Shown: positions 1 through 14,400, counted from the first letter of the stretch. The stretch is DNA of 64,000 nucleotides from Intoshia linei (GCA_001642005.1 LWCA01000016.1:22896-86895); one strand, 5' to 3'. Translations and numbers: made by a program. Notes: generated by a model from the letters alone, not told the origin.

Positions 1-3000
1 TCATTAAATCTACTAGAAACGTTGATTCAGGTGTTAAACTCTGCCGAAAAATGTATGATTGAAAACATAAAAATTAACAATGAAGAAGTATTAAGCATGT
101 ACCCTTTAATTAACATTTTATTAAAACTATGCTACACGTTAATAACATATGCAAACAATATACAGCGAAAATGCTACAAACAAGAAAAATCTAATTTACC
201 TGAAATAAAAAAATTACAAAAACTAAAAAATGTAATAACAAATAAAGTGACAACTCAAATTTCTCAAAATAAGCCTATTCTATTGAAAAATGAAATTATT
301 GGTGTAAATATCGATATCATGATTAGATTATACAAATCTGAATCATTTCAAGTCTTTGTTAATTTTTTGAATGTAACTAAACAAATGGTCGCTACTAGTC
401 GACTTTATGACGAGAATGCACTCCTGTTGATGAGTATTTTGAATATTGTGACTGAAAGATCTAAAAAAGATATTGATCATGTCGAACATTTAAATATAGC
501 CAAATATGTCAACAGAAAACAGAGACATGTGTATAAAACAACAAGAAGGATAATAAAAGATATTAAATTGTACATTTATTATATTATATTATTATTAATT
601 GTAATTTCATTTTTTATTTGGAATGAATACTTTTTTAGAGAAACATCATTAGAATTAGAGGCTTTGCATTATCAAAATATTGGATGGATGACACTAAGTA
701 AAATAAATTGCATGGCAACTTTATCGGAAATTTTGCAGATTTATATCGGTTTCTTTGAACAAGTTAGATGTATTCAAAAAAAAGAAAATTTAAAAAATAC
801 TTCATCTGATGTTAGACAATTTAAAGACACTTTAGAGAAGGAAATGAAAAAAATTCATACAATTGGCAATAATTTACCGGACGAAATTAGCGACGGGGAT
901 TCTCACTCTACTAACTCTCATTATGAAAATGAAAATGAAATTACCAATGATGAACCACTTATTTACAGTATTAACAAAATTATACGTTATAATTTGAAAT
1001 TGATTTTAAACCTTGTTACATGCAATTGGGAGTATCAGACCAGCGGTAATTTTTTATTAGTGATTTATTCCAAATCATCGTTTACTTTTATAAAATCCTT
1101 AGTAATAACAAGTAATTTAGACAAAAATGTATGTCTGTTTATTTATTTAAGAAAGTAACAAGAGTAGAGTTTTAAGAATACCCATTTAGAATAAAGTTTT
1201 TCGAGGGTGATGTTTTATCGCAAATTTCATTTTCAAAAATTAAGTTATCCAAGATAAAGTCAAATCCGCAATTATTCTTTTTTTAAAATTCAAACAGTCC
1301 TTTAATTATAAAAAATACACAATCTGATAAAGAGTTTAAAATCATCAACATTATGATAACTTTCAATGTCAAAATCTTATATCTTTACGGCTAAAACCAA
1401 AAATTACAATTTCAAATGTTTTGTGTGTGTTAACAGGATACAACCGTACCACTTGTAATTTTTTTAAAATTCTAGGTCTGTTTTCATTTAAAAAAAAGGT
1501 AATTTGTGGTTTTGGCCCTGAAGATATATCTTTTTTAAATTTAAATTTATGATTTTAAAATTCGTATCAGAGTATATATTTTGTTGTATATAGTTTGGGA
1601 GGTTGAAATTTATCTTACTTTCACCCTCAGAAAAAACGGTACTAGAAATGTGGACTTTATAAAATTCTAACTCTGGTAATTATTGAAATATACGATACCA
1701 CACACACACACAATGACAAAAAATCATATTATATTAGTAAAAATGTAAGGATATCTATAACTATTTTGTTATTTTGGTCTGGCTGAACCTACTCTTAGAA
1801 CTCAACGACCCTGTTGGTACTAAAACTTATTTTAGACTTTGTAATCGGTCACAAGTATACACTATATATCCATGTTTAGCATGTGCCGACGGAAAAATAA
1901 TACAAATGCTTAAAATATTACTTTCAGCAAAAATGTTGACAGAAAGAAACGTAAACAAATCCCTAATCGAATCAATCTGTGAATGTATCAGACAATTGAC
2001 TTGGAAAAATAAAATCAACCAAAACAAATTTTTTGATACATTCAACGTTTTCAAACCAATTTTACGTATAATTAAACAACACAGAAACAATTTAAAAATG
2101 CAAATAATGGCTGTAAACGTAATCGAAGCATTAATAGTGGACAATGAAAAAAACCAAGAAATTGGTCGAGATTTGGGTTTAATTTATATATTATTACAAT
2201 TAATGTCAATAAAGTCATTTGTTTCCAACAATTCACCTACAAAAAAGGGCCAATATGCAAAAAAATTGTCATTTAGTTATAAAACCAGTAAACGAGAAAT
2301 ATCTTCCGATAGTGTGGAACAAGAACTAAAAAAGAAAAATTTATATGAACGCTCAACAATAACTTTATGGGAATTGGGCGGTACAAACATTGAAACCCAA
2401 TACTTGATGGCGTCCTTAATTGGCGTATCACGATTAATCAACCTTTTATCATTACAATCTGCTCAACTACAATATATAGGATCGAAAGGATTAGGTGTAT
2501 TGTCCACCCTGTCTTGTGATTGTAGTTTATCTTCTCAACCCATAATTGAATCCAATGGCGTATTTTCGCTAATTAAATTAATGAAGTCCAATAATCATAG
2601 TATTGTTTTACAGTCTGTTAAAACGTTGGGATGTTTATGTATTGATATCGGTTATATACCTAATGAACGGATTCAAAATAGTTTATCATTATACAGAGGA
2701 ATTGAAAATTTATTAGCATTACAAATGTTTTGTGATGATATATCCATTCGGATTGAATCAGGTCTAACTTTGAGTTGTCTATGTCTTAAAAACCAACTGC
2801 TACTTGAAAAGTGTTATAATAATAAGGATTTTGATTTGCTGACTTATCTAAAATTTTTTCGATCACATGTTGATTTGTATGAATCATCATTGCATCGAAT
2901 TTCAAGTGTTTCTAATGAAAAAACTACCGATATTAAAGATTGCGTCGATTCTTTAGGTACAGGGAGTATTTCTGAGAGTACCAATCATCAAGATAATACA

Positions 3001-3494
3001 ATTGAAGATGTTTTAACTAGGTGTATTTCTGCTAGTATGACCATTGCAACTTTTTGTTATAATAATGTGACTAATCAAATCAAATTTGCTCAATATGGTG
3101 GCATTCATTGCTCTTTTTTTGTTAATATTCTAAATAATCCCATCATTGAACCAAAATTTAAAATTATAGTCGCTTTTCAGTCCATCATTTTATCCAGGAT
3201 TATGACAGGCATCAAAAAGGTCAACATTTGCTGTATAGCTATTTCTCTTTTAACTAAATATCTTGACAGTTCAGAAAAAACCATCATTCTAAGTCCAGTC
3301 GCAGATTGTGTAATAATTTTTATTATAACTTGTATTTTTTACAATGTTATTTATAAACTTTTTTAGATTGCAAGACTATCTCATACCAGATGTGGTAAAT
3401 TATAATTTAATAGAAAGAAAAAGTAAACAATGGTTCGTAACCTTAATAGTATTCCAAAATTTTTTTAGGGTCATTAAACGTTTTGAAGGAATAA
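1..3494 (+). CDS. ANKAR: ANKAR-like armadillo-repeat protein, 3' part of gene
   Basis: The reading frame is open from base 1, so the 5' end lies outside the window. Inferred exons are <1-569, 639-1045, 1799-3309, 3367-3394 and 3469-3494; all junctions are GT-AG and keep phase. The large exon codes for armadillo-type helices. The stretch beginning TLWELGGTNIETQYLMASLI and the C-terminal VADC|IARLSHTRCG resemble the armadillo half of ankyrin and armadillo repeat-containing protein (ANKAR) as I know the family. A serine/lysine-rich insert (about 2220-2340) interrupts the repeats. The hydrophobic run that appears when 570-638 is translated is a 69-bp intron, not a membrane segment. I see no ankyrin repeats in this part; they may lie upstream or be absent. 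ANKAR's molecular function is poorly known. The short final exons (28 and 26 bp) are the least certain part. Confidence 0.65.
1405..1752. repeat. CA-tailed interspersed repeat, copy A (in ANKAR intron)
   Basis: Member of the most frequent repeat family here. Shared blocks are GTGTGTGTTAACAGGATACA, a run like GGTTTTGGCCCTGAAGATAT, GGGAGGTTGAAATTTATCTT, then a run of CA dinucleotides followed by CATATTATAT and a GGATAT end. It fills most of the 753-bp intron 1046-1798. No coding capacity is seen. Confidence 0.7.
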
Positions 3495-5883
3495 TACAAA
3501 TATTTTTGTACATAATAATATCTAAAAAAATAAGAAACAGTAGTTACTTTTGCACATGACAATCACAATCAGGAAATTTAAGGTTGTTTATAACTTAGTT
3601 AACTTTTTAGCCAAATTAATTGGAATAAACTGTATAAAAATTTTTTTTTTCAAAATTCTGAGACTATTAATTAGTTATTTATATTAAATAGTTAGTTAAT
3701 AATTTTTATTTAAATAATAATAAAATAATGAAAATAAAAAAAAATACAATTTTTTTTTGACCGTGAAAACGTTAATTTTTGAAATTCAAATTTTTTGTTT
3801 AAAACTGGAAATAACTGTATAAACTGAAATATTTTTTAAATTACAGGGTTAAACTTTTTTTAAAGATAGGGTATACATAACATCTGGGGATTTACTATGA
3901 AAATGTAAGTTTCTAGACATGATATTTACGATCATGTCAAATGTTTAAAATTAATAATTTATTTTATTTAAATTCTACTACTTATTTTATTTTAAAAAAA
4001 TAAAGAGTAATTTGGGTATTTAACCCTAAAAAACTCAACTTTCTGAAAATATGATTTGCGATAAAATTTAAAATCTACGACTGTTAATATTTGAATTTAA
4101 TGGTAACACATAAATATAAAAATAATATTAACAAAGTTGTTTTATTGTCGTTGTTTAGTTTCTATTTAAATTGTATCAACATGCTTTGAAAATGAGAATT
4201 TGAAATTTAAAAATTGCGTAGCAATGAAAAACATTCCGAAGAAGTGAATTATATAGATTTTCACCCATATTTCTTTGTTGGAAATGTGTAGACGTGCATT
4301 GTAAATTTTTTTTGAAATTGTAGGATCAATATTTACATTTTCAATTTTTATTTTAATCGATTTATTTGAAAAATATTGGTTGAAATATATTAAAAATTAT
4401 TAATAATCGGGAATGCGTAGATTTCTCGGGTTGAACTTTTGTATTTATATCAACTGGAATAAGCTCTATCAGAATAATCTTTTTTTTAGGTTAAACTTTT
4501 GTATTTATATCAACTGGAATAAGCTCTATCAGAATAATTTTTTTTTTTAATTTTCAGACCGTTAATTATTTCACATTTTTTGTTTTAATAAAATATTTAG
4601 AAAAAATATATATGAATACTAAAATGCTTTTTTGACCATGAAGGCATCACTTATTCAGATTGAAATTTTTTGTGTGTGTTAACAGGATACAACTTTACGA
4701 CCTGTAAATTTTTTTAAATTCTAATGCTGTTTTCATTTAAAAAAAGGGTAATTTGGGGTTTTGGCCTTGAAGATATAATTTTTTTAAATTTAAATTTATG
4801 ATAATGTTTATGATTTTAAAATCCGTATCAGCGTATATACTTTTTTTTAATTCTCCAACTCGTTTGATTTTCAAAAAAAGGACAATTGGGGTTTTTGACC
4901 CGTAAGATGTGAGTTTGGGAGGTTGAAATTTATTTATTATATGCCCCGAAAAAAACTGTAATTGAAACGTGGTCTTTAAAAAATTCTAAGAGTGGTAGTT
5001 ATTTCAATAAAGTTTTTGACCCGTAAGATGTGAAATTGGGAGGTTGAAATTTATCTTATTATACCTCCAGAAAAACTGTAATTGAAATTTGAACTTTATA
5101 AAATTTTAAGAAGGGTAGTTATTTAAATAAAGCTGGACACACACACAAACAAAAATAGCGTAGCATATTATATAAGTTAGGATTATATATTATTAAGGAA
5201 ATCCAAAAAAGTGAGTTATGGTGGAAAAAGAATTAATATAAATTCACTTCAAAAAATCTTTAATAGTTATATTTAATAGTGCAATAAGTGACATCAACTA
5301 TTTCGTAAAATACTAAATCAGATTTTGAGTATGTCTCACATTGGAAAATATTAAAAAAAATTTCCAATGTCGTCAAGGAAGATAAATGTTTTATAGTTTT
5401 TTATGAAAACCATAAAATTTTAATTTTATTTATAATCAAAAATTAAGGCATAAAGAATTCTTTTGTTGCCATCGGTATAATTCCTATTCTCTGTCGACAT
5501 TTGACAAACCATTCTGAATGGTTGCGCCGTAGCGCATCTATAGCGCTAATGTATTTCAGTTATAATAAATCTGCAGCACGGCAAATGTTGGGGATGTAAT
5601 ATTTTTACGTTTGGTGTAAATTATTTAAATTTAGATTTCATCGCCGTGAATCACTCTTTCAAGTAATGCAACACTATACTAAGGAAAAAGTGTTTGGCAA
5701 GTATTTTACAGAAATGTGGTTTCAGAAAAATTTACGACATTTTAGTTTTAAACAGGAGTAATTCGATTATACTTATTATAGAGTCAAAATGACACATGGG
5801 GGGGAAATCATCGTTGTGTATTGTTGTGTTGTACATTAATCTGTTGTCAAATATTTTATTTTCTGTGATTTTTTTGACAACCC
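3495..5883. repeat. Intergenic stretch dominated by CA-tailed repeat, copy B
   Basis: No gene seen. About 4090-5193 is a rearranged copy of the same family, including an internal direct duplication of about 60 bp (4437-4496 and 4494-4550, both holding CAACTGGAATAAGCTCTATC) and a doubled GACCCGTAAGATGTGA block. It ends with the CA run and CATATTATATAAGTTAGGAT near 5193. The remainder is AT-rich with only short chance ORFs. Confidence 0.6.
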
Positions 5884-6122
5884 TTAAGAGAAAATCCCAT
5901 TTTTCCAATATTTTTTTGAAAAACCCGATTTCATCAAATCTTATCAGCCAAAACCCAAAAGAAAAAATAGAATGTTAATTCCCTTTAAGAGAAAATCCCT
6001 TTTTTCCAATATTTTTTTGAAAAACCCGATTTCATCAAATCTTATTAGCCAAAACCCAAAAGAAAAAATAGAATTTTAACCCCCCTTAAGAGAAAATCCA
6101 CTTTTTCTACTGGGAACCACTG
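5884..6122. repeat. ~100-bp tandem repeat at the end of a hAT-like MITE
   Basis: A unit of about 102 bp containing TTAAGAGAAAATCCC and AAAAACCCGATTTCATCAAA occurs twice (from 5884 and 5984) with a partial third copy from 6085. It ends in TACTGGGAACCACTG, the complement of the CAGTGGTTCCCA terminus typical of hAT-type MITEs. The other terminus was not located. Related TTAAGGGAAAAATCC blocks recur near 10330, 34400, 34650, 46970 and 51340. Confidence 0.6.
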
Positions 6123-6868
6123 TTGTAAGACTATTAATATGTTTCAAAATAAGTCGAAACTACCAAGCTCGAGGCAACCTGAAGATGAAAAATAGCAATC
6201 AGAATTTCCGAAAATTATTCGTAGTTTCATATAGACCTAGACACCTTTTAAAGGGCTTGACTTAACATTACATTAACTTAATATATATAGTATATTATTT
6301 TTTTTACTTGTGAACCATGTTCATAAAATCATGAAATTTACTTAAAGCTTAAAAATTAAAATTAAAAAAAAATTTTGATTTTTATCCCAATTTTATTTTG
6401 TGTTTATTTTCAGGTTATATTTTGTGTTAAAAAAAAGTTTGCCCTTATTAATTGTAATTAAACCGAAATGACAGCATAATACATTTAATATAAATAATGT
6501 TTTTAGTAAAAAATGGCTAAAAAACCTTCTAACAAGTGAAATGAACGTAAATACTAGTGCAAAAATATTATCTATAAAAGTAGTCAATACAGATACCGAA
6601 AACAGTGAAAAGTCCGATTAAAATGTATGAATTTAGTCAAAAGTCGATAAAATTTTATTTCAATAAAATAACAAAATAAATATTAAACCAGAAAAATTAT
6701 AATTTGGTAAAGTAAATACTGGAATAATGTCTGTTTATGTAAATTTCCATTGCTAAAAAAATTTAAATCAAAATAATTTAATTTTTAATAGGGCAAGTGT
6801 TTAAATTTTAAAATGAAAAAATGTTGACAAACTAGTCTAAAATTATAAATCACTGTTACTTGCCCTAA
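6123..6868. other. Intergenic, no gene seen
   Basis: AT-rich sequence downstream of DNAJC25 on its strand. It would contain that gene's 3' UTR. Short ORFs here show no recognisable protein. Confidence 0.6.
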
Positions 6869-8096
6869 TCATAATACTTTGAAATTATCATGTATCCACA
6901 ACTGTTTGGCCCAGTGTTCCGCCTTTTTCTTTTCATCTAAATACTACACAATATATATAAAATGTGTAGAATTAAATACATTGTACTTGGCTCTACTAAT
7001 TTTTAAATAACCAGCAATGACTTCAATTTTATCATAATCTGTGTATTCCAACTTTAATATACGGTATCGAATTTGCCATCGTATAAATGTATAGATATAA
7101 GTAACTAAGTAATAGGGCATAAAAAACATTTGCACAATAAAAGTATATTTTATTGAAGCTGGACGGTAGGATCCTCTAAAAATAAAATAAGATAAATTAA
7201 TAAATCATAAAACGAAAAAATAAATACCCAATGTCCATTTTCGATGTGATAATTTGTTCAATAATTTTTTGTTCCTTTTTTTTAATTTCAGTCTAAAGTA
7301 TTTACATGCAAATGCGATAACAAATATACCTTGGACATTTGCCTTTTAGCCTTTTTGTCGGCCATAAAATCTAGCATTCCTTGTTCATTAGCAATGCGTT
7401 TGGCTTCAATTCTGTATTTTGGTTGTACTGATAAATATTTAATAGCGGTTCTGTTATTATTCACATCTCGCATATACTAATTAAAAAATTATTAAAAAAT
7501 GTAAATATTACTTGTATCAAAGACACCAAAATGATAGTAAAGACAATGACCACCCGAATGTCAATATCTTGTTTAATTCGTCTGCGGTAATAACGATAAT
7601 AGTGTTCATAGTATAATGCTATAAATTATAAAAAATTGAAAATGTGATAATATCATTTTACATGGATCGGCCAACATGTCGTCATAGTCTTTACGCACCT
7701 CTTCATCTTTTAGAACCTCATATGCCACAGTCATATCACTAAACTTTTTAACAGCATCTTCCGGGTTCTAATTAATAAATCAAATATTAAATTTAAAAGG
7801 TATTACACTTCCTTTATACTTATCCGGGTGCCAAATTCTTGCCAATTTTCGAAATATACTAATAATTTCTTTCTAAATTAATTATAATTATCAATTAAAA
7901 AAATAAAACTCTGGTAGAATTTGGTTTGGCGTTCAATACTAAAATATTGCATGTAAATTTAATAAATAAACAAAATTCAATAAATTAAAAACTTACTATC
8001 ATAGCAATTTGCTTCTCCACAGTACAATTTAGGCATGAGTTCGGCATAAGAAGATTGGAAAATGGAGCAAATAAAAATGAAAAATATCCACTTCAT
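6869..8096 (-). CDS. DNAJC25: DnaJ homolog subfamily C member 25
   Basis: Nine exons (high to low): 8096-7997, 7938-7910, 7872-7807, 7767-7662, 7618-7512, 7476-7330, 7292-7228, 7175-6980, 6943-6869. They total 891 bp, or 296 aa; the human protein is about 360. Introns are only 35-58 bp. Order of parts: a signal peptide (MKWIFFIFICSIFQSSYA); LYCGEANCYDILNAKPNSTR and a J domain with the catalytic HPD triad (IWHPDKYKG); the YYEHYYRYYRRRI motif; a membrane span (VVIVFTIILVSLIQ); the family-typical PKYRIEAKRIANEQG block; a second hydrophobic span (FIVQMFFMPYYLVTYIYTF); and a C-terminal KKAEHWAKQLWIHDNF. J proteins recruit Hsp70/BiP; this family sits in the ER membrane. The C-terminus is shorter than in vertebrates. 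A further exon after 6869 is possible but not convincing. Read with high confidence. Confidence 0.92.
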
Positions 8097-8439
8097 GATA
8101 ATAAATTTAAATCATAAATTTGTTTGAAATATTTAATGAATAAACGACTAATCTTGGTTAAACACGGGTGTAAGCGATATCGTATACAATCTCATAAGAG
8201 ATGACTAAGTCAATAGTTTGTTTGAAATAAACTTGATAAATGTTGATAAAATTCCAGACAATCGTAATTCAAAATTCTCCACTTGAATTTTTGTTGTCAA
8301 ATATTTCATGCAAATAAAGCATTGTTAAATATTAATGATATCGTTGCCTATTGACATGGTTAAATATTAAAATTGCACCGTTTCCATAGATTTAAATAAA
8401 GATTACAATTACATTATCGTAGTTTCAATTTTTTTGAAA
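8097..8439. promoter_or_regulatory. Shared divergent promoter region, DNAJC25/CPSF6
   Basis: The start codons of DNAJC25 (-) and CPSF6 (+) are 343 bp apart and point away from each other, so both promoters must lie here or overlap the first exons. No clear TATA or initiator element stands out from the AT-rich background. Inference from gene layout only. Confidence 0.5.
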
Positions 8440-11400
8440 ATGACAGATTTAGTTGATAGCTTGGATTTATACGGAGATATTGATTCTTCAAAGGTATACT
8501 TTACATTTATACTCAAATATTAATTTACATTTTATGTGAATCAATTTTATACTTGTTTATTTAATCTCATTAATTTTTTAGCCATCAGATGTAAAAAAAC
8601 CATCACAGTCTGTTTCCGATTTATTGACAACGTCTAATGAAGATTTGTTATCGTTGCAAAATACGCGAATTGAATCTTCCACAGTGAAAAAAACTAGACC
8701 ATCACCTAAAAGAACCAGGGAACATTCTCATATTGAAAAAATTTCGTATAATGTAATACTAATATTGATTATTTGTTTTAGTTTCTAAATAAATACAATT
8801 TATTTTAGAAATATAATATTAACGTTAATGAAAAAGATGATTCTAATACTTCAGCCATGATTATTATTGGAAATTTGTCTTGGGTATTTGAATTTTTAGT
8901 TATTTTTGTAAAATTAATTATAATCAATAATTATCAGAGTGGTATCTGAAATTTTTTTGTAATGCGTCTCATGATAGATGATAAATTCAAATTTTTAATA
9001 TTGGAAATCTGAAATTATAAACATTATTATGGAGATTTTCTTATTTACGATAAGTAAATTTTAATTAAATAATTATCAACATTTTATGTTTGACAAAATA
9101 AAGCGAGTAGTTACAGCTTAAGTCATAAGACAATGTTTCTAAAGTTTTTTTGAAATTTATTCACAGGTAGTTTATACTTATGCGTGGTTATTTGACTTTG
9201 GATTTATCGTGGACATTACAAGAAGCGTAAATATTCTCAACAAAAGTTTATAAGGCAAAAATGTATTGGTCATACATTTGTTGGGTAAAATTTGTGCCTT
9301 TGTTGAAAAACTAAAATTGTTTATTATTCAACTTGGACAATGGGATTTTACAAATTTTCTGACATTGGAGATGTATCAATCAGAGGACGTATTGGTATAT
9401 GTACAAAAATGCGAAGACCTAAAAGTACAATTTGAAGGTAGGTTTACTGATTATAAAAAAAGTATGCCTTTTTTTGATGTATACACCAAACCTTTTTCAA
9501 TGGAACCAGGAATGGCACCTGGTCATTTTCAGCTAGAGTCGATTGACCTCCAAACAAACACCGAACTGAAATAAAAATTTGGCCTCTTACCTCTACAGAA
9601 ATTTTATCGATATTGGATTTCGGCCACTAATTTTCTCTTTCTTCACAGCAATGCAATGAAGATACTGACCCTTTTCGGTAGTACATATAGGTGCGAACAA
9701 TTGTTATCGTTGAACACGACTACTAACCAAATACTAGACGAAAATTTAGCACATTGCTTCAAATTATATTCCACCGATGTAACTTTGGAACAAATGTTTG
9801 AAAATATGAAATTTAGATTTACAAAAATAAATTTTAATCTAAAAAAAAAATTTTTTTTTTGGTCGCTCGAGCGCGATCATAATTTAAAAATCTTTAGAAT
9901 CTAGTTTATTCGTTGAATTTTCTTTTTGAACAATAACCATAGCTGTACAGGTTATTTGATCCAACGCTCTGCATGCAGTGACAAAAAATTAGAATTTTTT
10001 ATTTTTGTATGTATAAATTTGTATGTTTGTGTGAATAGTTTCGATTTCAGGGCTACAAATATTATGACATATGTCAAGCTAGGAGTTTCATGCTTCCTAC
10101 ATGTAGCTACAGCTCTAGATATAAATGTACAAGCCAAGCTGATTTTGGGCGTGGTAACTATGTATAATCTGATTATTTAAATGATCATGAGCACTCGTAA
10201 GCAAAAACACCACCTATGTGGACATCACGGTTATATTCTTTAATTATTAAATATAATTTAGTTGAGTTTTCCCTTAGCTTTGGTAAAATTGTATTTTTTG
10301 ATAAAATATTAGAAAAAGATGGTTTTAACTTAAGGGTTGGTAAATTCTGATTTTAACCCTTAAGGTAATGGTTCCCAATTCAAAATATTCATTTTTTTGA
10401 CCCAAAGGAAACACGAAATATAAAATATTTATGGAAAAATAATGGTTTTTTTTCATAAGGTTTGGTAAAATAAGTCGAATTTTCTTTGATGTTTGAAATG
10501 ATATTTTTTATTAAATTTTATTAATGGTGGGTTTTTTAAATAATAATGTAGCGGTCGTCTAGGTTTTGGAATAAATTCACATCTGCCAACTCTAATAAAT
10601 ATTAAAAATTTACCTATAAAAATAAAAAAAATTTTTTATATTTTATTTGAATCTCACGGACCCAAACGATATAGTTTTTGATCTCAGGATGTCCAGGAAC
10701 GTCTAATTGGGAACCAATGTCTTAAGGGTGGGTAAATTTGTATTTTTGTAATTGGATATAGGGATGGGCCATTTGAGAAGAACTGATTTAATTTAAACAC
10801 AAATTACGGATCGTGTTTAATAATGATTCGATTCATGTTGCAGACTAATCCGCAGGTTAATTTTTTAAATGTTTGTATCAATTTGCAACGATAGAATTTA
10901 AAAAATCAAGATGTCGCGTGTCACTAGTGACACGCACAGGAATTCTGCCAAAGACGCTGGTAAAAATGTTATTTGAAATTTTTAATATGGTGTGGAAAAA
11001 TTAACTCAGAAGGGTGTAATAATTAAAAAAAAAATTTGACACGCCAACTAAAAAGTGCCATAACAGGGTTAGGGGATGAGCATTTCAAATCAAAATTTAT
11101 GAACCACTTTTATAAACTATTTTTAATAATTGATTTAGTGGACTACGGATGACGACATTTTATCTACATTTAGAAGAAACAATTTAAGTGGTCTTGTAGA
11201 CATTAAATTCTATGAAAATAGAGTCAATGGTCAATCCAAAGGGTATTTGATTTTAATTCTAGTTTTATTATTGAAATTATTATTTTTTACTAGCTACGTT
11301 ACTTTGACTTTGGACAGTCGAGATTCTGTAGAGAAGGTTTTAACTATATTTAACAATCCAACTCAACCCGTCATGATTAACAAACAATGCCCTCAAGTGA

Positions 11401-14400
11401 CAAAATTCAGTAGATCCATCTTGAATGAACTAGAAGCCCAATCTCGTAAAGAAACTAGCCTTGGTATTTGTTAATTTAAATTATTCATTGTAAATATTGT
11501 AAAATGTTGTGTATATTATTATATATTGCCAAATATAAGTAAACGTTGCTTAATATTCGTAATATTTGATATATCGATTCGTCCATTTCAATGTGACACA
11601 ATACCGCAAGTTTAGTTATACTGTATTAGGGCGTGCTAAAGGAATGAATAATTATCGACAAAATGGTCCATTTGGCGTGGAAGGGAATCCAATGATGAAT
11701 AATCAGTGGATGAGAAGCATGTTTGCTTCCGGCATGCGTAATATGCCTTTTAATCCTATGCTTCAAATGCAAAACTCTAATATGATGGTAAGATTCGTCA
11801 TTTAACTTAGAAAAATGTAATTATTTATTAGAGAAATCAAATGCCTCCCTTTAATATGCAAGTACCACCCTTCAGTACGTTTTAATCATTTTTAAATGTT
11901 CCATGTCAACAGGTTTTATTTTTTTTGTCGTTTGATTTTTACGTTATATCATACTTATTAATTTTACTTGAAGTTTTGTTGTTTCACGTCATTTAGTTGA
12001 ATTTAATTGTATTGTAAATTTGTTGCTGTACAATAAATGTTTATAAATTATAGTTGTAGTGTATAATTAATAATGGATTGTAAGTATCAAAATTTTAGAG
12101 GTTATATTGCAGCAACGTGGACAACGTCACATTCTCATGACAAACTAATTTTTTAAACATTTAGTTTGCGAGTTTATACATGATTTATTTTCATTTGCCA
12201 TCCCTGCTTAATTAATGCTATATAATTTATTGTGTTTCTACTATTTAGATGTACGATTAACAATGATTAGTAAATAAAAATTATCATTACCACATTACTT
12301 GAGATTAACACACGTCATAATATTCAAAGTTTAAATTAAAATGCAGACTACATCTGTAAAATGTAAATACAGCAGATGGACAAATCATGAAAATGTAACC
12401 TTATTAGCTATACTTATGAAAAAATTTACAAGATTTTTGTATAAAAATAATTTATTAATCTTAATTCAATTGAATTTTATCCATATTAATTAATAGACTA
12501 TATCAGAGGTCTTCATGTTTCTATAAAGAAATATTGTATTGTTATTTTTGAATTAAACGTTAAACAGATATTCAATTTTTTACCAGTAAAGGATACAATT
12601 TTGGTGCCGCGAAACTATTGAAATAATAAAATTCATTTATTAAAATGGGTGAGGGACTCATGGACTATATCCATTATGTAAATTAGTTTTTTGATTCTTT
12701 TCAACTACCATTAATTCAAGAATTTACAAATTTTTTAAACTAATTTTGGAAAAATACATGACTACTTGTCCGGATAATCTTGCAAAAAATTCGCTCATGA
12801 ACATTCTTCCACGTTTTAGAACAAGATCGAGACTATTTTTGTCAAAAACCCTTGATGGTATTGAAAAAAACGAATAAATACTGAATTAAAAATCTCTAAT
12901 CATATTAATACATTATAAATCTTGTACATCATTCATTTATTGTACCGACCTGTTTATAACATTTCAACCAGGGATTTCTACACTTTCTGCATGGCGGTGA
13001 TACTTTCTAGAATTTGAGATAAAAAACGTAATAAATTGACATTAAATTAGTTTATATTTATGATAGTCATTATAAATAGATTCTACAGATAAAATTTTTA
13101 TTTGGAATTTTTGGTTCATACAAATTTGTTAAGAAAAAATAAATAATTCAAATAACCGCTAACAAAAATGTTTTTAATAAGGACTTAGACTGTATTACAT
13201 ACTTTTAATAATTTTAAAATTTTTTGAACTTTAAAATTATTTCTAATAATTAAAAATATAGAATAACTTTAAATGAATGAGAAAATTAAATTAAATGCCC
13301 TTTAACACCAGGAACTTAATTTTTATATTTACCTGTAACCAAGATTTTGACCTGAGCATAGCCGGTGCGCCATCAGTACAAAAACCGCATACATTGTTAC
13401 AATTTAAATTTCTTCAATAAAAAATTCATTAATTTTTTTTAAAATATCCATTATTTTATTTGTAAGGAGTTCACTACAAAATGAGAATTCTATCTTAATT
13501 TCATTCAAGAAATACCTCACAAATAATTTATAATAATTTGCCACCCCTAACGACCGCGACCACTTGAGAAACTGTGATCTAAATTTAGATCATTTATTAT
13601 TAGATTCTAAACGAAAAATTTGAAAAAATTCTACGCTTATGCCCTATTCATTAGAACTAGTTCAGTGGTTCCCAACATACTTCAAGTTTGGTACTCTACG
13701 CATAAAAATGAAATTTCGTACCCCTATAATAATTTCTAGTTGTAACTGACAAAGTATAAATTAAAAAAATTATATTAAAAATTTTAAATAAACATTTAAT
13801 TTAAACCTTACTTCACTAAAACGTATATTTGAAAAATTATTGAAGTCATAATAGAAACGTTAGAAATTAAGTTTTTTATAATTTTTATTTTTAATTATTT
13901 TGTGAAATCTTAATTTTTGTATATTTTAAAAGATATTTAATTTATAAATAAAACTATGAATCAGGCTCAAGACTAACTGGGACCTCTGATATCATTGTGT
14001 GATTTGATCTCCATTTGTCAACTGCTGTTTCATGCTTATGAAATTTATATATTTTACATACCTAGATAATTTCTAAAAAAATTCATAGAATAGTAAAGAT
14101 AATTTAAAATTATTTAAATAGAAAAGTTTAAACGTCGAATATATATTATTTTATAAATACACTGAATTGATTACACCTGTCAAAAAAATTAATTCATTTT
14201 GTTTATTTATTTATTTGTGTTTACGGACTTTTAATTCGATATAAGATTAATGGAAAATGATTTTAAAGTTGATTATTATGACCTAATTGAAGATTTGATT
14301 AATAAATATAACATTTTTTTGACATTTAAATTTCATAATGTCTCGGCAGAATCAAATTTGAAAATGTATATCAATATTATACAAATATAAATTTTTGTAT

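Noticed and set aside
570-638. Apparent transmembrane helix in the ANKAR-like gene
   Set aside because: A 69-bp in-frame intron (GTACAT...TTTTAG) explains it. Hydrophobic runs from AT-rich introns are a recurring artefact here.
9926-10180. ORF of 84 codons after the hAT relic
   Set aside because: No family match; probably non-coding transposon sequence.
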